Positions 1-9,004 of a DNA stretch of 32,989 bases are shown in pieces. Within the stretch, counting starts at the first letter, position 1. Every line of letters begins with the position of its first letter. A program made the translations under genes and the position numbers. The DNA lies in the NCBI GenBank assembly GCA_021774695.1, contig JAJFIU010000068.1, positions 1 through 32,989 of the forward strand, read 5' to 3'. The DNA is from Alphaproteobacteria bacterium. GTDB taxonomy: Bacteria > Pseudomonadota > Alphaproteobacteria > Sphingomonadales > Kordiimonadaceae. Below the pieces are notes generated by a model that made no database searches, was not told where the DNA came from, and was given only the letters and a program-made list of their open reading frames with translations.

Positions 1-147
1 GTGCCGATTGTTTTGGCCTATCTGGATGCCGACAAGCGTGAGCTGGGTTTTGGCGATGTTTTTTACCCTACGGGCGATAGAAATGCGGACATGGAAAAAA
101 TCAAGACTTTCTATGCTCAAAAGCGTGGTTTAGGCCAGCCAAAGTAA
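1..147 (+). CDS. C-terminal end of a probable lysophospholipid/glycerol acyltransferase (5' truncated by window)
   Basis: An open frame enters from the left edge and stops at TAA (145-147), leaving 48 residues. The tail has the pattern PIVLAYLD....GFGDVFYPTGD...DM.KIK.FYA, which I recognise from the C-terminus of small PlsC-like 1-acylglycerol-phosphate acyltransferases, where PTGD and DM..I..FY follow the last core strand. These enzymes acylate lysophosphatidate at the inner membrane. The catalytic HX4D box would lie upstream, outside the window, so the call rests on the tail alone. The GTG at position 1 is an internal valine codon, not a start. The gene converges on the leftward FAD-dehydrogenase gene with only 20 bases between them and no visible terminator. 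Confidence 0.55.
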   Translation: MPIVLAYLDADKRELGFGDVFYPTGDRNADMEKIKTFYAQKRGLGQPK

Positions 148-167
148 CAGGGAAGGTCGTTAACAAC

Positions 168-1586
168 TCAATCGAACAGGCAGCGCGGGTTCATAATTGA
201 GTTTGGATCAAAAGCCTTCTTTATCGCCTTCATAGCTACCATTTCTGCCGCCGGTTTGGTGCGCAAAAGCTCAGCTTTTTTCAGTACGCCGATGCCGTGC
301 TCTGCGGATATCGAACCGTCATGGGCAATAACTTGATCGTGCACCAACCGGTTCATCGCTTCCCATTGCTCGAGGAACGCCACTTTGTCCGCGTCTTTGG
401 GCTGCATGACATTGAAGTGAAGGTTGCCGTCGCCCAAAAGCCCAAACGGCGAGACACGTACGCCAGGAAAAGTCCCCAGCAATGCCTCGGTAGCGGATTT
501 AATAAAGGCTGCAATCTGGCCTAGCGGCACCGATACATCATGTTTGATGCTGCCGCCTTCCAGTTTTTGTGCTTCCGAAATGCTTTCGCGGTTTCGCCAG
601 AACAAACTTCGCTGATCAAGTGATTGAGCGACCGCCCCATCCGTAATCAGGCCGTCAGTAAGGGCAGTTTCAAGCAGGGTTTGCATGCGCTGACCAACCG
701 CGCTGTTCAGGGCGCTGGATGCCGTCTCAAGGAGAATATACCAAGGGCTGATGTCGTTTAGCGGATCGCGTGTTCCGGGAATGTGCCGGTAGGTAAATTC
801 AAGCGCTGACCGATCCATCAGTTCAAACACGCTTACCTGATCTTCACTAACCTCGCGGGCTTTGCCCAACAGCGTCAACGCCGCTTGCGGGGTTGGTACC
901 GCCAGCCACGCCGTGGCGCGCGAAAGCTCGGGTGGGAACAATCTGAAACAGACCTTGGTGATTAGGCCCAAGGTACCCTCTGCGCCGATCAAGAGCTGCG
1001 AAATCGGGTAGCCGGTGTTGTCTTTGCGCAGACCAGATAGCTCGTCGATAACCGTGCCGTTCGGTAATATCGCCTCTACACCCAGCACCATTGCACGGGT
1101 GGTGCCGTAGCGGATCACATGAACGCCGCCGGCATTTGTTGCGGTTATCCCGCCGGCTGTGCAACTTCCCTCGGATGCCAGCGACAGCCCGAACAATCTG
1201 TCTTGGTTCGCGGCGGCTTCCTGCATTGCGGAAACAGTGCAGCCAGCTTCTGCTACCATCGTGAAGTCCGAGGAATTAACCACTGGCTTCGCGTTCATTC
1301 TGCGGGTGCTCAATAATATTTCTTGCGCATTTTTCAGTCCAGGAATGCCGCCGCCGACCAGGCCTGTGTTGCCGCCTTGGGGCACAATCGGTATTTTGTG
1401 CAGGTTGCAATAGCTTATTATTGCGGCCGCTTCGCCGGTGGTTTTTGGGGACAGCATCAACGGCGTTTGACCGATAAATTTGTCGCGCCATTCGGTGACA
1501 AACGGCTCTAAATCAGCAGCTTTCGTCGTTGCACCGTTTGCTCCAACCATTTGTTGCAATGCGGAAATGTGATGCGGATCAATCAT
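168..1586 (-). CDS. FAD-binding D-2-hydroxyacid dehydrogenase (GlcD / D2HGDH-like)
   Basis: 472 residues, normal length for the VAO-type FAD-linked oxidase family (D-lactate, D-2-hydroxyglutarate and glycolate dehydrogenases). The N-terminal FAD domain has the pyrophosphate loop PQGGNTGLVGGG (about residues 69-80), and SEGSCTAGGITATNAGG lies near 140-155. The C-terminal substrate/cap domain ends with SAEHGIG and FDPNSIMNPR. Such enzymes oxidise D-2-hydroxyacids to 2-oxoacids and pass electrons to a quinone or electron-transfer flavoprotein. One oddity is that the metal-binding signature usually written HxGDGNxH reads LLGDGNLH here, so the first histidine is leucine. The ATG start overlaps the end of the upstream Sua5 gene by 8 bases, implying translational coupling. 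Family assignment is firm; the exact substrate is not. Confidence 0.85.
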   Translation of the reverse strand: MIDPHHISALQQMVGANGATTKAADLEPFVTEWRDKFIGQTPLMLSPKTTGEAAAIISYCNLHKIPIVPQGGNTGLVGGGIPGLKNAQEILLSTRRMNAKPVVNSSDFTMVAEAGCTVSAMQEAAANQDRLFGLSLASEGSCTAGGITATNAGGVHVIRYGTTRAMVLGVEAILPNGTVIDELSGLRKDNTGYPISQLLIGAEGTLGLITKVCFRLFPPELSRATAWLAVPTPQAALTLLGKAREVSEDQVSVFELMDRSALEFTYRHIPGTRDPLNDISPWYILLETASSALNSAVGQRMQTLLETALTDGLITDGAVAQSLDQRSLFWRNRESISEAQKLEGGSIKHDVSVPLGQIAAFIKSATEALLGTFPGVRVSPFGLLGDGNLHFNVMQPKDADKVAFLEQWEAMNRLVHDQVIAHDGSISAEHGIGVLKKAELLRTKPAAEMVAMKAIKKAFDPNSIMNPRCLFD

Positions 1587-2559
1587 TAGCTACCTGTTTA
1601 TTGTCGTTGGTCCGCGGTGCCGCTGCTCTTTTCAGCCGGTCGTTGATTGCAATGCCAACACCCCTTTGGGGAATGGGGGCAATTACAATATCACCGTCTG
1701 TGCGGGCATCTGCAATCCGCAAAAACTCAAATAGATTATGGGCGGCTTCCTTAAGGTCACCATCCGGGCTGAGGTTTAGGTCCTCGTCGCCCTCAATACC
1801 GGCAAAACCTATCATTACTTGGCCGTTTGGCTGGTCACAGTTCAATAGAATTCTGGAATTTGGTGCATAGTGGCTGTTGATTTGGCCCGGTGCTGTGATG
1901 ACAGAGGTGTCTCGGTCGTGAACCGGCAGTGATACGCAGTCGGAGATTTCGTCGGCGGATACTGACCCGGGACGCAGCAATGTAATTCTATCCCCGTCCA
2001 CAGCGACGATGGTTGATTCTATGCCCACTGAAGTTTGGCCGTCGTCGACGACGAGTGGAATTTCCCCCGACAATGATTTGTATACGCTTTCCGCTGTGGT
2101 TGGAGACAGTTTACCAGAAAGGTTTGCACTGGGCGCTGCAATTGGGCGATTGAGGGCCGTAATGACGGCGCGTGTTGCCTCGTTGTCAGGACAACGCACA
2201 GCAAGTGTGCCCAGGCCAGCCGAAACAGCATCCGCAATTTTACACTCGGGTTTCCTGGCACATACGACAGTGAGCGGGCCGGGCCAAAATATATCCATCA
2301 ATTTTCTGGCGGTAGAGGATACATTCACATAACGGGCGGCCATCTCGGGGCCGCTAACATGGCAAATCAAGGGATTGTAGCTGGGGCGGCCTTTGACCCT
2401 GTATATTTTTTCGACTGCCAATTCGCTGTGCGCGTCGGCGGCTAAACCGTAAACCGTTTCGGTCGGCAGCCCAATAACTTCGCCGAGCAATAATTTCTCG
2501 ACAGCCAAAGCAATCGCTCCATCTTGTGAGGCAGAAACTATTGATGTTTTTATTGGCAT
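1579..2559 (-). CDS. L-threonylcarbamoyladenylate synthase, two-domain Sua5 form
   Basis: 326 residues, the long Sua5 form rather than the short TsaC. It makes threonylcarbamoyl-AMP from threonine, bicarbonate and ATP, the first step of t6A37 modification of ANN-decoding tRNAs in the cytoplasm. The YrdC domain shows GLPTETVYGLAADA near residues 30-43, KGRPSYNPL near 56-64 and SANLSGKLSPTT near 143-154. The linker PGQINSHYAPNSR (about 224-236) introduces the C-terminal Sua5 domain. TGA at 1579-1581 overlaps the next leftward gene's ATG. The gene is divergent from the acyl-CoA dehydrogenase at 2739, with 179 bases between them. The link with the FAD dehydrogenase looks positional rather than biochemical. 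Confidence 0.93.
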   Translation of the reverse strand: MPIKTSIVSASQDGAIALAVEKLLLGEVIGLPTETVYGLAADAHSELAVEKIYRVKGRPSYNPLICHVSGPEMAARYVNVSSTARKLMDIFWPGPLTVVCARKPECKIADAVSAGLGTLAVRCPDNEATRAVITALNRPIAAPSANLSGKLSPTTAESVYKSLSGEIPLVVDDGQTSVGIESTIVAVDGDRITLLRPGSVSADEISDCVSLPVHDRDTSVITAPGQINSHYAPNSRILLNCDQPNGQVMIGFAGIEGDEDLNLSPDGDLKEAAHNLFEFLRIADARTDGDIVIAPIPQRGVGIAINDRLKRAAAPRTNDNKQVAND

Positions 2560-2637
2560 AATGCAGCAAGCCGAGTTGGTTTATGTCATTTCCTATGTCG
2601 ATCAGGTTATATACATAGCCGCCGGGAAAGGAAATGC

Positions 2638-2652
2638 CCTGAAATGATCAGG
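2638..2652. promoter_or_regulatory. Short inverted repeat, possible operator
   Basis: A CCTGA arm, a 5-base spacer and a TCAGG arm lie in the 179-base region between the divergent Sua5 and acyl-CoA dehydrogenase genes. The motif GATCAGG also occurs once more, at about 2600-2606. A TetR- or GntR-type regulator could bind such a site, but the arms are short and no regulator gene is nearby. The rest of this intergenic stretch shows no convincing sigma-70 promoter to my eye. Confidence 0.2.
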
Positions 2653-2738
2653 AACAAACCAACTTAGAGAACAGGTATCTGGTTGAACCAAATCGCTGGC
2701 TGGTAAATGATAACATTGAAAAATTGGAAGAATGACTA

Positions 2739-4532
2739 ATGAGTTACTACCGCGCCCCGCTTGAGGAAATAAGTTTTACCCTGGAAACAGTCGCTAGTAT
2801 GCGTGATTGGTCTGGAATACCCGAATTTGAAGAGGCTGGAGAGGATATTGTGCAGGCCGTCCTGGAGGAAGCCGCCAAACTCGCCAACGATGTTATTGCT
2901 CCTACAAATCAAATCGGCGACGAAATAGGCTCGGTTCTCACTGACGGTGAAGTAAAAACTCCAGACGTTTTCAAGCCAATGCACCAGCAATTTGTAGAGG
3001 GTGGCTGGTCAACACTGGCAGCAAGCCCGGAATTGGGTGGGCAGGGGCTTCCGGCGACACTGGAAATTGCAGTTACCGAAATGGTTACGTCGGCCAATAT
3101 GTCCTACAGTTTGCTGCCTCTTTTAACCAGCGGCGCTATTCAAGCCATTAACGCGCATGGCAACGAGCAAATTCGCATGACCTATTTGCCAAAAATGATC
3201 TCTGGTGAATGGTCCGGCGCCATGAACTTGACCGAGCCCAGCGCAGGCTCGGATGTGGGCGCGCTGCGGTCAAAAGCAGAAAAGCTGCCTGATGGTACTT
3301 ACAAAATATCTGGTCAGAAGATTTTTATCACCTGGGGCGAGCATGATCTATGCGAAAATATTGTGCATCTGGTTCTTGCCAGGCTTCCCGGTGCACCGCA
3401 AGGTACCAAGGGCATATCCATGTTTATCGTGCCCAAATTTATGGTTAATGCAGACGGTAGCCTTGGGGACCGAAACGATGTGAAATGTGTCAGTACCGAG
3501 CATAAACTGGGCATTCACGCCAGCCCCACATGCACTATGGCGTTCGGCGACAATGATAACTGCATTGGCTATTTAGTGGGCGAAGAAAACTTCGGTATGC
3601 GTAATATGTTTACCATGATGAACCACGCGCGCATCGGCGTGGGACTGCAGGGCGTCGCCATCGCTGAACGCGCCTACCAACATTCGGTGATGTTCGCCAA
3701 AGACCGCGTTCAATCTGGCGCCATCGGTGCCAAAACAACTGAGGCAGTGCCAATCATCAATCATCCGGATGTTCGCCGCATGTTGATGACGATGCGGGCA
3801 ACGGCAGAGGCAGCAAGGGCAATCGTCTACAGGAATATTTGGGCTATAGACAGGGCTCATACCGCGACCAACTCTGATGCGCGGCGGCGAGCGTTCGGCG
3901 AAGCTGATCTGTTAACGCCGATTTCCAAGGCCTACGCAACCGACATAGGAGTGGAGGCCGCCTCATTGGCAGTGCAGGTGCACGGCGGTATGGGTTTCGT
4001 GGAAGAAACAGGCGTGGCCCAATATTACCGCGATGCGCGAATCGCACCGATATATGAAGGCACAAACGGCATTCAGGCGCTTGACCTGGTGGGGCGCAAG
4101 CTTAATTCGGACGGAGGTGCTCATTGGCGTGCTTTGATCGTTGAAATGCGCGGCTTTGCTTCTGGTTTGGGGCGCTCGATGGCAAACGCAAAACCGGCGC
4201 TTGAGGCTGGAATTGATGCGCTGGAAGACGCCGCGACGACATTGTTTGCAAACGGGTTTGATAAAATTGTTGATACAGCGGGTGCCGCCACGCCTTACCT
4301 GCGGTTGTTTGGAACGGTGCTCGGTGCGCATTTGCTGGCGCAACAAGCCGTGGAAGCAGAAAGGCGGCTCGCCTCCAACGAGGGTAATCCTTCCCTGCTG
4401 AAAAGCAAAATTTCTGTTGCGCAATTCTATATTGAACAGATATTGCCGTCAGCAACTGCGCTGTCTGGTCCCGTAAAGGCGGGTGCCCATAGTCTGATGG
4501 CGATGGAAACTGCTGATTTTGAGAGGGCATAA
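2739..4532 (+). CDS. Acyl-CoA dehydrogenase, long (about 600 aa) DmdC-like subfamily
   Basis: 597 residues, about 200 longer than classical acyl-CoA dehydrogenases. It has an extra N-terminal segment (SYYRAPLEEISFTLE) and a C-terminal extension typical of the DmdC/AidB-like branch. The core shows AMNLTEPSAGSDVG (about residues 160-173, FAD/substrate contact), VHGGMGF near 415 and the catalytic-base motif IYEGTNGIQ with Glu440. It should oxidise an acyl-CoA to the trans-2-enoyl-CoA, reducing electron-transfer flavoprotein. The subfamily includes 3-methylmercaptopropionyl-CoA dehydrogenase of DMSP demethylation, but many members use other acyl-CoAs. No dmd genes are visible here, so I do not assign dmdC. 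It ends 2 bases before the GTG of the metallo-hydrolase, implying an operon. Confidence 0.9.
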   Translation: MSYYRAPLEEISFTLETVASMRDWSGIPEFEEAGEDIVQAVLEEAAKLANDVIAPTNQIGDEIGSVLTDGEVKTPDVFKPMHQQFVEGGWSTLAASPELGGQGLPATLEIAVTEMVTSANMSYSLLPLLTSGAIQAINAHGNEQIRMTYLPKMISGEWSGAMNLTEPSAGSDVGALRSKAEKLPDGTYKISGQKIFITWGEHDLCENIVHLVLARLPGAPQGTKGISMFIVPKFMVNADGSLGDRNDVKCVSTEHKLGIHASPTCTMAFGDNDNCIGYLVGEENFGMRNMFTMMNHARIGVGLQGVAIAERAYQHSVMFAKDRVQSGAIGAKTTEAVPIINHPDVRRMLMTMRATAEAARAIVYRNIWAIDRAHTATNSDARRRAFGEADLLTPISKAYATDIGVEAASLAVQVHGGMGFVEETGVAQYYRDARIAPIYEGTNGIQALDLVGRKLNSDGGAHWRALIVEMRGFASGLGRSMANAKPALEAGIDALEDAATTLFANGFDKIVDTAGAATPYLRLFGTVLGAHLLAQQAVEAERRLASNEGNPSLLKSKISVAQFYIEQILPSATALSGPVKAGAHSLMAMETADFERA

Positions 4533-4534
4533 GC

Positions 4535-5725
4535 GTGGGCGCACCTAAAGTAATGGAAGTCAAAATCGTTGATAGTCTGACGATGGATCACCGGCTTAGC
4601 TCTGTCGAACCAAGTGATGATGGTTTGACCTATCCATACGGTGAAGCTGTACCGGACGGTGTCAATGTCATCAAAGTCGCAGATAAGATATTCTGGGCGC
4701 GAATTCCGCTGCCCTGGTCTTTGGACCATATCAATGTTTATTTGTTTGATGAGGGCGAAGGCTGGACGGTTATCGATACCGGTGCCAACGGCAAGACCGG
4801 CATAGAAACCTGGAAAGCATTTGCAGATACTGCGCTGGCAGGCAGGCCGATCAAGCGCGTTATTGCAACCCATATGCACCCAGATCATTTGGGCTTGGCC
4901 GGGTGGTTGGTAGAACAACACCAAGCGGAGTTTTGGACCACTCAAACCGAATATATGCTGGCAAGTACCTTGTGGAATAGTGCAGGTACTGAATTTCCGC
5001 AAAATGAGCTAGACTATCTGTTCCGTTCCGGGGTCGATCGCTCGTTCGAGCCCATGATCAGGGCCGCGGGTTACGGCAATTATAAAAAAGGCGTTTACGC
5101 GCTACCACCAAGCTATAAGCGCATTGAAGATGGTTCTGAATTTGAATTGGGCGGGCGCAACTGGCGCGTGGTGATTGGCCGAGGCCATTCACCCGAGCAT
5201 GCGTGTCTTTATTGTTTGGACGAACCGCTTTTCATTGGCGGTGACCAAGTGTTGCCGGCAATCACATCCAATGTTTCGGTTTATGGGCGAGAACCAATGG
5301 GCAATCCCTTAGCTCACTGGCTTTCAAGCCTTGACCGGATGAAGGCGTTGCCAGGCAGTCCGCTTGTTTTGCCTTCGCATGGCAGGGTGTTTTTCGGCCT
5401 GCATGCTCGCCTTGATGCGCTTATTGACGGTCATCTAGCGAAGTTGGGTAAACTGCATGAATGGTGCAGGGAACCGCGCACAGTAGTGAAAACATTTAGA
5501 GCATTATACCGGCGTAAAGTTGAAGGAATGGATTTTTATCTTGCTTTGGGCGAGGCGGTAGCCCATCTGCATTTGCTCGAATCGTTGGGGCTTATGTCGC
5601 GGTCATTTGACGGTGATGTATATAGTTTCACGTCTGAAGGTGAATACCAGTTAGATACTGTGCTTTCTGCCGTTAATGCTCAGCCTGGTATCATGCTGCG
5701 AGATCTTGGGGATTTCTTTGCCTAA
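4535..5725 (+). CDS. MBL-fold metallo-hydrolase (glyoxalase II / LACTB2-like)
   Basis: 396 residues. The metal site shows THMHPDHLG near residue 112, a further ligand in GRGHSPEHACL near 215, and a late histidine in PSHGRVFFG near 285. The last 100 or so residues resemble the winged-helix tail seen in LACTB2-like and related hydrolases. The family hydrolyses thioesters, lactones or phosphodiesters. Tight coupling to an acyl-CoA dehydrogenase suggests a thioester or lactone substrate, which is inference. The start is GTG at 4535, 2 bases after the upstream stop, with GAGAGG about 10 bases before it. An in-frame ATG at 4553 is the alternative. Confidence 0.82.
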   Translation: MGAPKVMEVKIVDSLTMDHRLSSVEPSDDGLTYPYGEAVPDGVNVIKVADKIFWARIPLPWSLDHINVYLFDEGEGWTVIDTGANGKTGIETWKAFADTALAGRPIKRVIATHMHPDHLGLAGWLVEQHQAEFWTTQTEYMLASTLWNSAGTEFPQNELDYLFRSGVDRSFEPMIRAAGYGNYKKGVYALPPSYKRIEDGSEFELGGRNWRVVIGRGHSPEHACLYCLDEPLFIGGDQVLPAITSNVSVYGREPMGNPLAHWLSSLDRMKALPGSPLVLPSHGRVFFGLHARLDALIDGHLAKLGKLHEWCREPRTVVKTFRALYRRKVEGMDFYLALGEAVAHLHLLESLGLMSRSFDGDVYSFTSEGEYQLDTVLSAVNAQPGIMLRDLGDFFA

Positions 5726-5740
5726 ACTGGCACAATGACC

Positions 5741-5770
5741 TTTACCTTAATGGGTTTCGCACCCTATAAA
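5741..5770 (+). promoter_or_regulatory. Possible sigma-70 promoter of the xseB-ispA-dxs operon
   Basis: TTTACC (5741-5746) and TATAAA (5765-5770) are 18 bases apart and lie about 46 bases before the xseB ATG. This is the only plausible pair in the 90-base gap after the metallo-hydrolase gene. Because the genes run the same way, readthrough from upstream is also possible. Confidence 0.3.
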
Positions 5771-5815
5771 GTGTTTCACTATATTGGGTTTTGATAGATT
5801 TTGACGGGGTTGACC

Positions 5816-6073
5816 ATGAGTGACGTGGACACGGCTGGTGCAGTGGAAAAAATGAGTTTTGAGGAGGCTATGGCCGAGCTTGATCAGGTTGTCGCACGGC
5901 TGGAATCGGGCGCAGCACCGCTTGAGCAATCTATTGAGCTATACACTCGCGGTACCGCCCTTAAGGCACACTGCGAAGGTTTGCTGAAAAACGCCCAGGT
6001 CAAAATCGAGAAGATAACTCTTGATGAAAAAGGCAAGCCTGCAAGCACAGCGCCGTTTGACGCTGACGATTGA
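5816..6073 (+). CDS. xseB: Exodeoxyribonuclease VII small subunit
   Basis: 85 residues, the usual size. The XseB signature MSFEEAMAELDQVVARLESG, followed by LEQSIELYTRG and an acidic or polar C-terminus, is clear. Several copies of this helical protein bind the XseA large subunit to form the ATP-independent single-strand exonuclease VII. I chose the ATG at 5816 because GGGG (5806-5809) sits 6 bases upstream. The frame is open to a TTG at 5801, but that has no ribosome site. The stop TGA shares its last base with the ispA ATG (TGATG), so the two are translationally coupled. The xseB-ispA-dxs order is widespread in proteobacteria. Confidence 0.93.
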   Translation: MSDVDTAGAVEKMSFEEAMAELDQVVARLESGAAPLEQSIELYTRGTALKAHCEGLLKNAQVKIEKITLDEKGKPASTAPFDADD

Positions 6074-6981
6074 TGCCCGAAAAATCTTTTGATAATAAGC
6101 CGCTGAAGGATGCGTTGACGGCAACTTCCCAGGCAGTTGAACGGCTGATGGATCCGATCCTCGCGGTTCCCAGCGGGCCTGAAGCCAAAGTTGTTGAGGC
6201 CATGCGCTATTCTTTTTTTTCGGGCGGCAAGCGTTTGCGCCCGTTTTTGGTTTTGGCTAGCGCGGAACTATACGGTGTTAACAAAAAACAGGCACTGCGA
6301 GTAGCTGCGGCCGTTGAGTGTGTTCATTGCTATTCGCTAATACATGATGATCTGCCTGCCATGGACGACGATGATATGCGCCGGGGCAAACCTGCGGTTC
6401 ACAAGGCTTTTGGCGAAGCTACTGCGATCTTGGCGGGTGATGCTCTCATGACATTGGCGTTTGAGATATTGAGCGAAGAAGCGTCGCACCCTGATCCCAA
6501 TATTCGCTTGAAACTTATCAAAAACTTGGCACAGGCTTCCGGACACCACGGGATGGTTGGTGGTCAGATGATTGACTTGTCGGCAAGCGACCATAATCTG
6601 GGCGAGGCAGAAATTTATCGGCTTCAACAGATGAAAACCGGTGCTTTAATCAGTTTTTCGGTCGAAGCAGGTGCTATTTTGGGTCACGCCAGTGAAAAAG
6701 CTCTGTCCTCGGTCCACGGATACGCTCGTGATTTAGGCTTAGCGTTTCAAATTGCCGACGATTTGCTGGATGTTGAAGGCGACGCGGACGAAATTGGTAA
6801 GGCCACCAACAAGGATGCAGATGCCGGAAAGGCAACCCTTGTAGGGATTATGGGTGTCGAGCGGGCACGAAAACAGGCTAATATTCTTGCCAATCAAGCT
6901 ATTGAACATTTGAGCGATTTCGACGATAAAGCTTCTCTTTTGCGCGCTGTGGCACACTTTGCTATATTTCGTCGCACCTGA
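6073..6981 (+). CDS. ispA: Farnesyl diphosphate synthase (short-chain polyprenyl synthase)
   Basis: 302 residues, typical IspA length. It condenses IPP with DMAPP and GPP to make FPP for quinone, undecaprenyl and hopanoid synthesis. The first aspartate-rich motif is DDLPAMDDDDMRRGKP (about residues 92-107). GGKRLRP near 51 binds IPP, and the second Asp motif is in FQIADDLLDVEGD near 225. The chain ends in the family-typical LRAVAHFAIFRR. The ATG at 6073 overlaps the xseB stop by one base; a TTG three bases earlier is possible but unnecessary. It has no strong ribosome site of its own, so translation probably relies on coupling. It supplies the step downstream of the dxs product pathway encoded next door. 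Confidence 0.93.
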   Translation: MPEKSFDNKPLKDALTATSQAVERLMDPILAVPSGPEAKVVEAMRYSFFSGGKRLRPFLVLASAELYGVNKKQALRVAAAVECVHCYSLIHDDLPAMDDDDMRRGKPAVHKAFGEATAILAGDALMTLAFEILSEEASHPDPNIRLKLIKNLAQASGHHGMVGGQMIDLSASDHNLGEAEIYRLQQMKTGALISFSVEAGAILGHASEKALSSVHGYARDLGLAFQIADDLLDVEGDADEIGKATNKDADAGKATLVGIMGVERARKQANILANQAIEHLSDFDDKASLLRAVAHFAIFRRT

Positions 6982-7043
6982 AGACACTGTATTAATGGTG
7001 CCATTATGTTGACAAAGGCCGACGAAGGCGAAAAGAGTATCTC

Positions 7044-8969
7044 GTGAGCAATCGACCAGAAACACATTTACTGGATAAAGTTCAGTCCCCGAAAGACCTG
7101 CGAAAGCTGCCGAAGGCAGATTTGCGGGAAGTTGCGGACCAGTTGCGCAGCGAGATTATCGATGCGGCGTCGGTTTCAGGCGGGCACTTTGGTGCCGGGC
7201 TGGGCGTGGTTGAACTGACAGTGGCGCTTCACTATGTGTTTGATACCCCAGATGACCGGTTGATCTGGGATGTCGGCCACCAGGCATACCCCCATAAGGT
7301 GCTGACAGGTCGCCGTGACAAGATACGCTCGATACGCCAACCAAATGGCCTTTCGCCTTTTACCAAACGCGGCGAAAGCGATTATGACCCCTTTGGCGCG
7401 GGGCACTCTTCCACCTCCATCAGCGCCGCACTTGGAATGGCTGTTGCAAACAAGCTGGCCGACAAGCCGGGCCGGGCCATTGCTGTAATCGGTGACGGTG
7501 CCATGAGTGCCGGCATGGCCTACGAGGCAATGAATAACGCAGAGCAAGCCGGCAACCGATTGATTGTTATTCTGAATGATAACGACATGTCGATTGCCCC
7601 TGCAGTGGGCGGACTAAGCGCTTACTTGGCGAAAATAATCAGTTCAGAAACATTTCTGAGTTTACGTGGTTTTGGCAAGAAAATCATCGAAATGCTGCCA
7701 AAACCATTGGCTGACCGTGCCCGTTTGGCCGAAGAAACCGCTCGCGGTATGGCGGCTGGTGGCGGCACCCTGTTTGACGAGTTGGGGTTTTATTATGTAG
7801 GCCCCATTGATGGCCACAATTTGGATCACCTGCTTCCAGTGCTGGAAAATGTGCGTGATGCATCGGACGGCCCCATGTTGGTGCATGTTGTCACCGAAAA
7901 AGGCCGTGGGCATCCCTTTATCGAGCCCAACCAGGAAAAATATCATGCGGTACCGCAGTTTAATCTGGTAACAGGCGAGCGGAAAAAATCGACACCTAAA
8001 GCCCCAACTTTCACCAATATATTTGCCGAAGCCTTGATTGACGAGGCCGGCCGTGACGAAAAAATCGTCGCGATTACTGCCGCTATGCCGTCAGGTACCG
8101 GTATTGATAAGTTTGCAAAGGCATTTCCGGATCGCTCGTTTGATGTTGGTATCGCTGAGCAGCACGCCGTTACTTTTGCCGCGGGCATGGCGTGCGAGGG
8201 CTACAAGCCGTTTGCCACAATATATTCCACATTCCTGCAGCGGGCATATGACCAAATTGTTCACGACGTGGCGGTCCAAAACCTCCCTGTTAGATTTGCA
8301 ATAGACAGGGCAGGGCTTGTGGGGGCGGACGGCCCAACACACGCAGGTAGTTTTGATGTTACTTATCTGGCGAGCTTGCCCAATATGGTGGTTATGGCGG
8401 CAGCTGATGAGGCCGAGTTGAAGCATATGGTGGCAACCTGTGTGTCGATAAACGACCGACCGTCGGCTGTGCGTTATCCCCGCGGTGAAGGGTCTGGCGT
8501 TGAAGTGCCTGCCCGCGGCGAGGTGTTAGAGATCGGCAAGGGTCGTATTGTCAAACGCGGCACCAAAGTGGCCATATTGTCGTTGGGAGCGCGTTTGGGC
8601 GAGGCGATGGCAGCTGCGGAACAGCTCGAAGCGCGCGGACTGTCTACAACGGTTGCGGATGCCCGCTTCGCCAAACCCATTGATCAGCAGCTCATCCGTG
8701 ATTTGGCAGCAACCCATGATTTGGTACTAACGGTGGAAGAAGGATCCATCGGTGGATTCGGCGCGCACGTTATGGATTTTTGTGCCGACGAAGGCATTTT
8801 GGACGGGCGTGTTCGGGTAAGAGCGCTGAAATTACCTGATGTGTTTATCGACCACGGCAAACCTGAGCAAATGTACGAAGACGCGGGCCTTAATGCGTCT
8901 GGCATTGTTTCAGCTGTTTTGAAAGCCTTGGGGCACAACAGCTTTGGCCAGTCGGCAGCCAACACCTAA
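7044..8969 (+). CDS. dxs: 1-deoxy-D-xylulose-5-phosphate synthase
   Basis: 641 residues, full length. This thiamine-diphosphate enzyme joins pyruvate and glyceraldehyde 3-phosphate to make DXP, the entry to the MEP isoprenoid pathway and a precursor of pyridoxal phosphate and thiamine. Seen: [11 protein letters not shown] near residue 74, [13 protein letters not shown] with the downstream NDN (ThDP/Mg motif, about 151-180), DGHN near 258, and the central-domain [15 protein letters not shown] near 367 with its catalytic Glu. The C-terminal transketolase domain has [11 protein letters not shown] near 563. GTG is the start, with AAAAGAG 6 bases upstream. It lies 62 bases after ispA, in the same operon. 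Confidence 0.96.
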   Translation: MSNRPETHLLDKVQSPKDLRKLPKADLREVADQLRSEIIDAASVSGGHFGAGLGVVELTVALHYVFDTPDDRLIWDVGHQAYPHKVLTGRRDKIRSIRQPNGLSPFTKRGESDYDPFGAGHSSTSISAALGMAVANKLADKPGRAIAVIGDGAMSAGMAYEAMNNAEQAGNRLIVILNDNDMSIAPAVGGLSAYLAKIISSETFLSLRGFGKKIIEMLPKPLADRARLAEETARGMAAGGGTLFDELGFYYVGPIDGHNLDHLLPVLENVRDASDGPMLVHVVTEKGRGHPFIEPNQEKYHAVPQFNLVTGERKKSTPKAPTFTNIFAEALIDEAGRDEKIVAITAAMPSGTGIDKFAKAFPDRSFDVGIAEQHAVTFAAGMACEGYKPFATIYSTFLQRAYDQIVHDVAVQNLPVRFAIDRAGLVGADGPTHAGSFDVTYLASLPNMVVMAAADEAELKHMVATCVSINDRPSAVRYPRGEGSGVEVPARGEVLEIGKGRIVKRGTKVAILSLGARLGEAMAAAEQLEARGLSTTVADARFAKPIDQQLIRDLAATHDLVLTVEEGSIGGFGAHVMDFCADEGILDGRVRVRALKLPDVFIDHGKPEQMYEDAGLNASGIVSAVLKALGHNSFGQSAANT

Positions 8970-9004
8970 TCCCAGGATTTAACGCCTGTTAGGGAAGTCA
9001 TTTC

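Noticed and set aside
2739-5725. DMSP demethylation locus (dmdC with partner)
   Set aside because: The dehydrogenase is of the DmdC-like length class, but no dmdA, dmdB or dmdD homologue is visible and the family is broad.
7006-7047. 14-codon frame whose TGA overlaps the dxs GTG, a possible leader peptide
   Set aside because: It has no ribosome site and no regulatory codon run. dxs has its own AAAAGAG site, so chance is the simpler reading.
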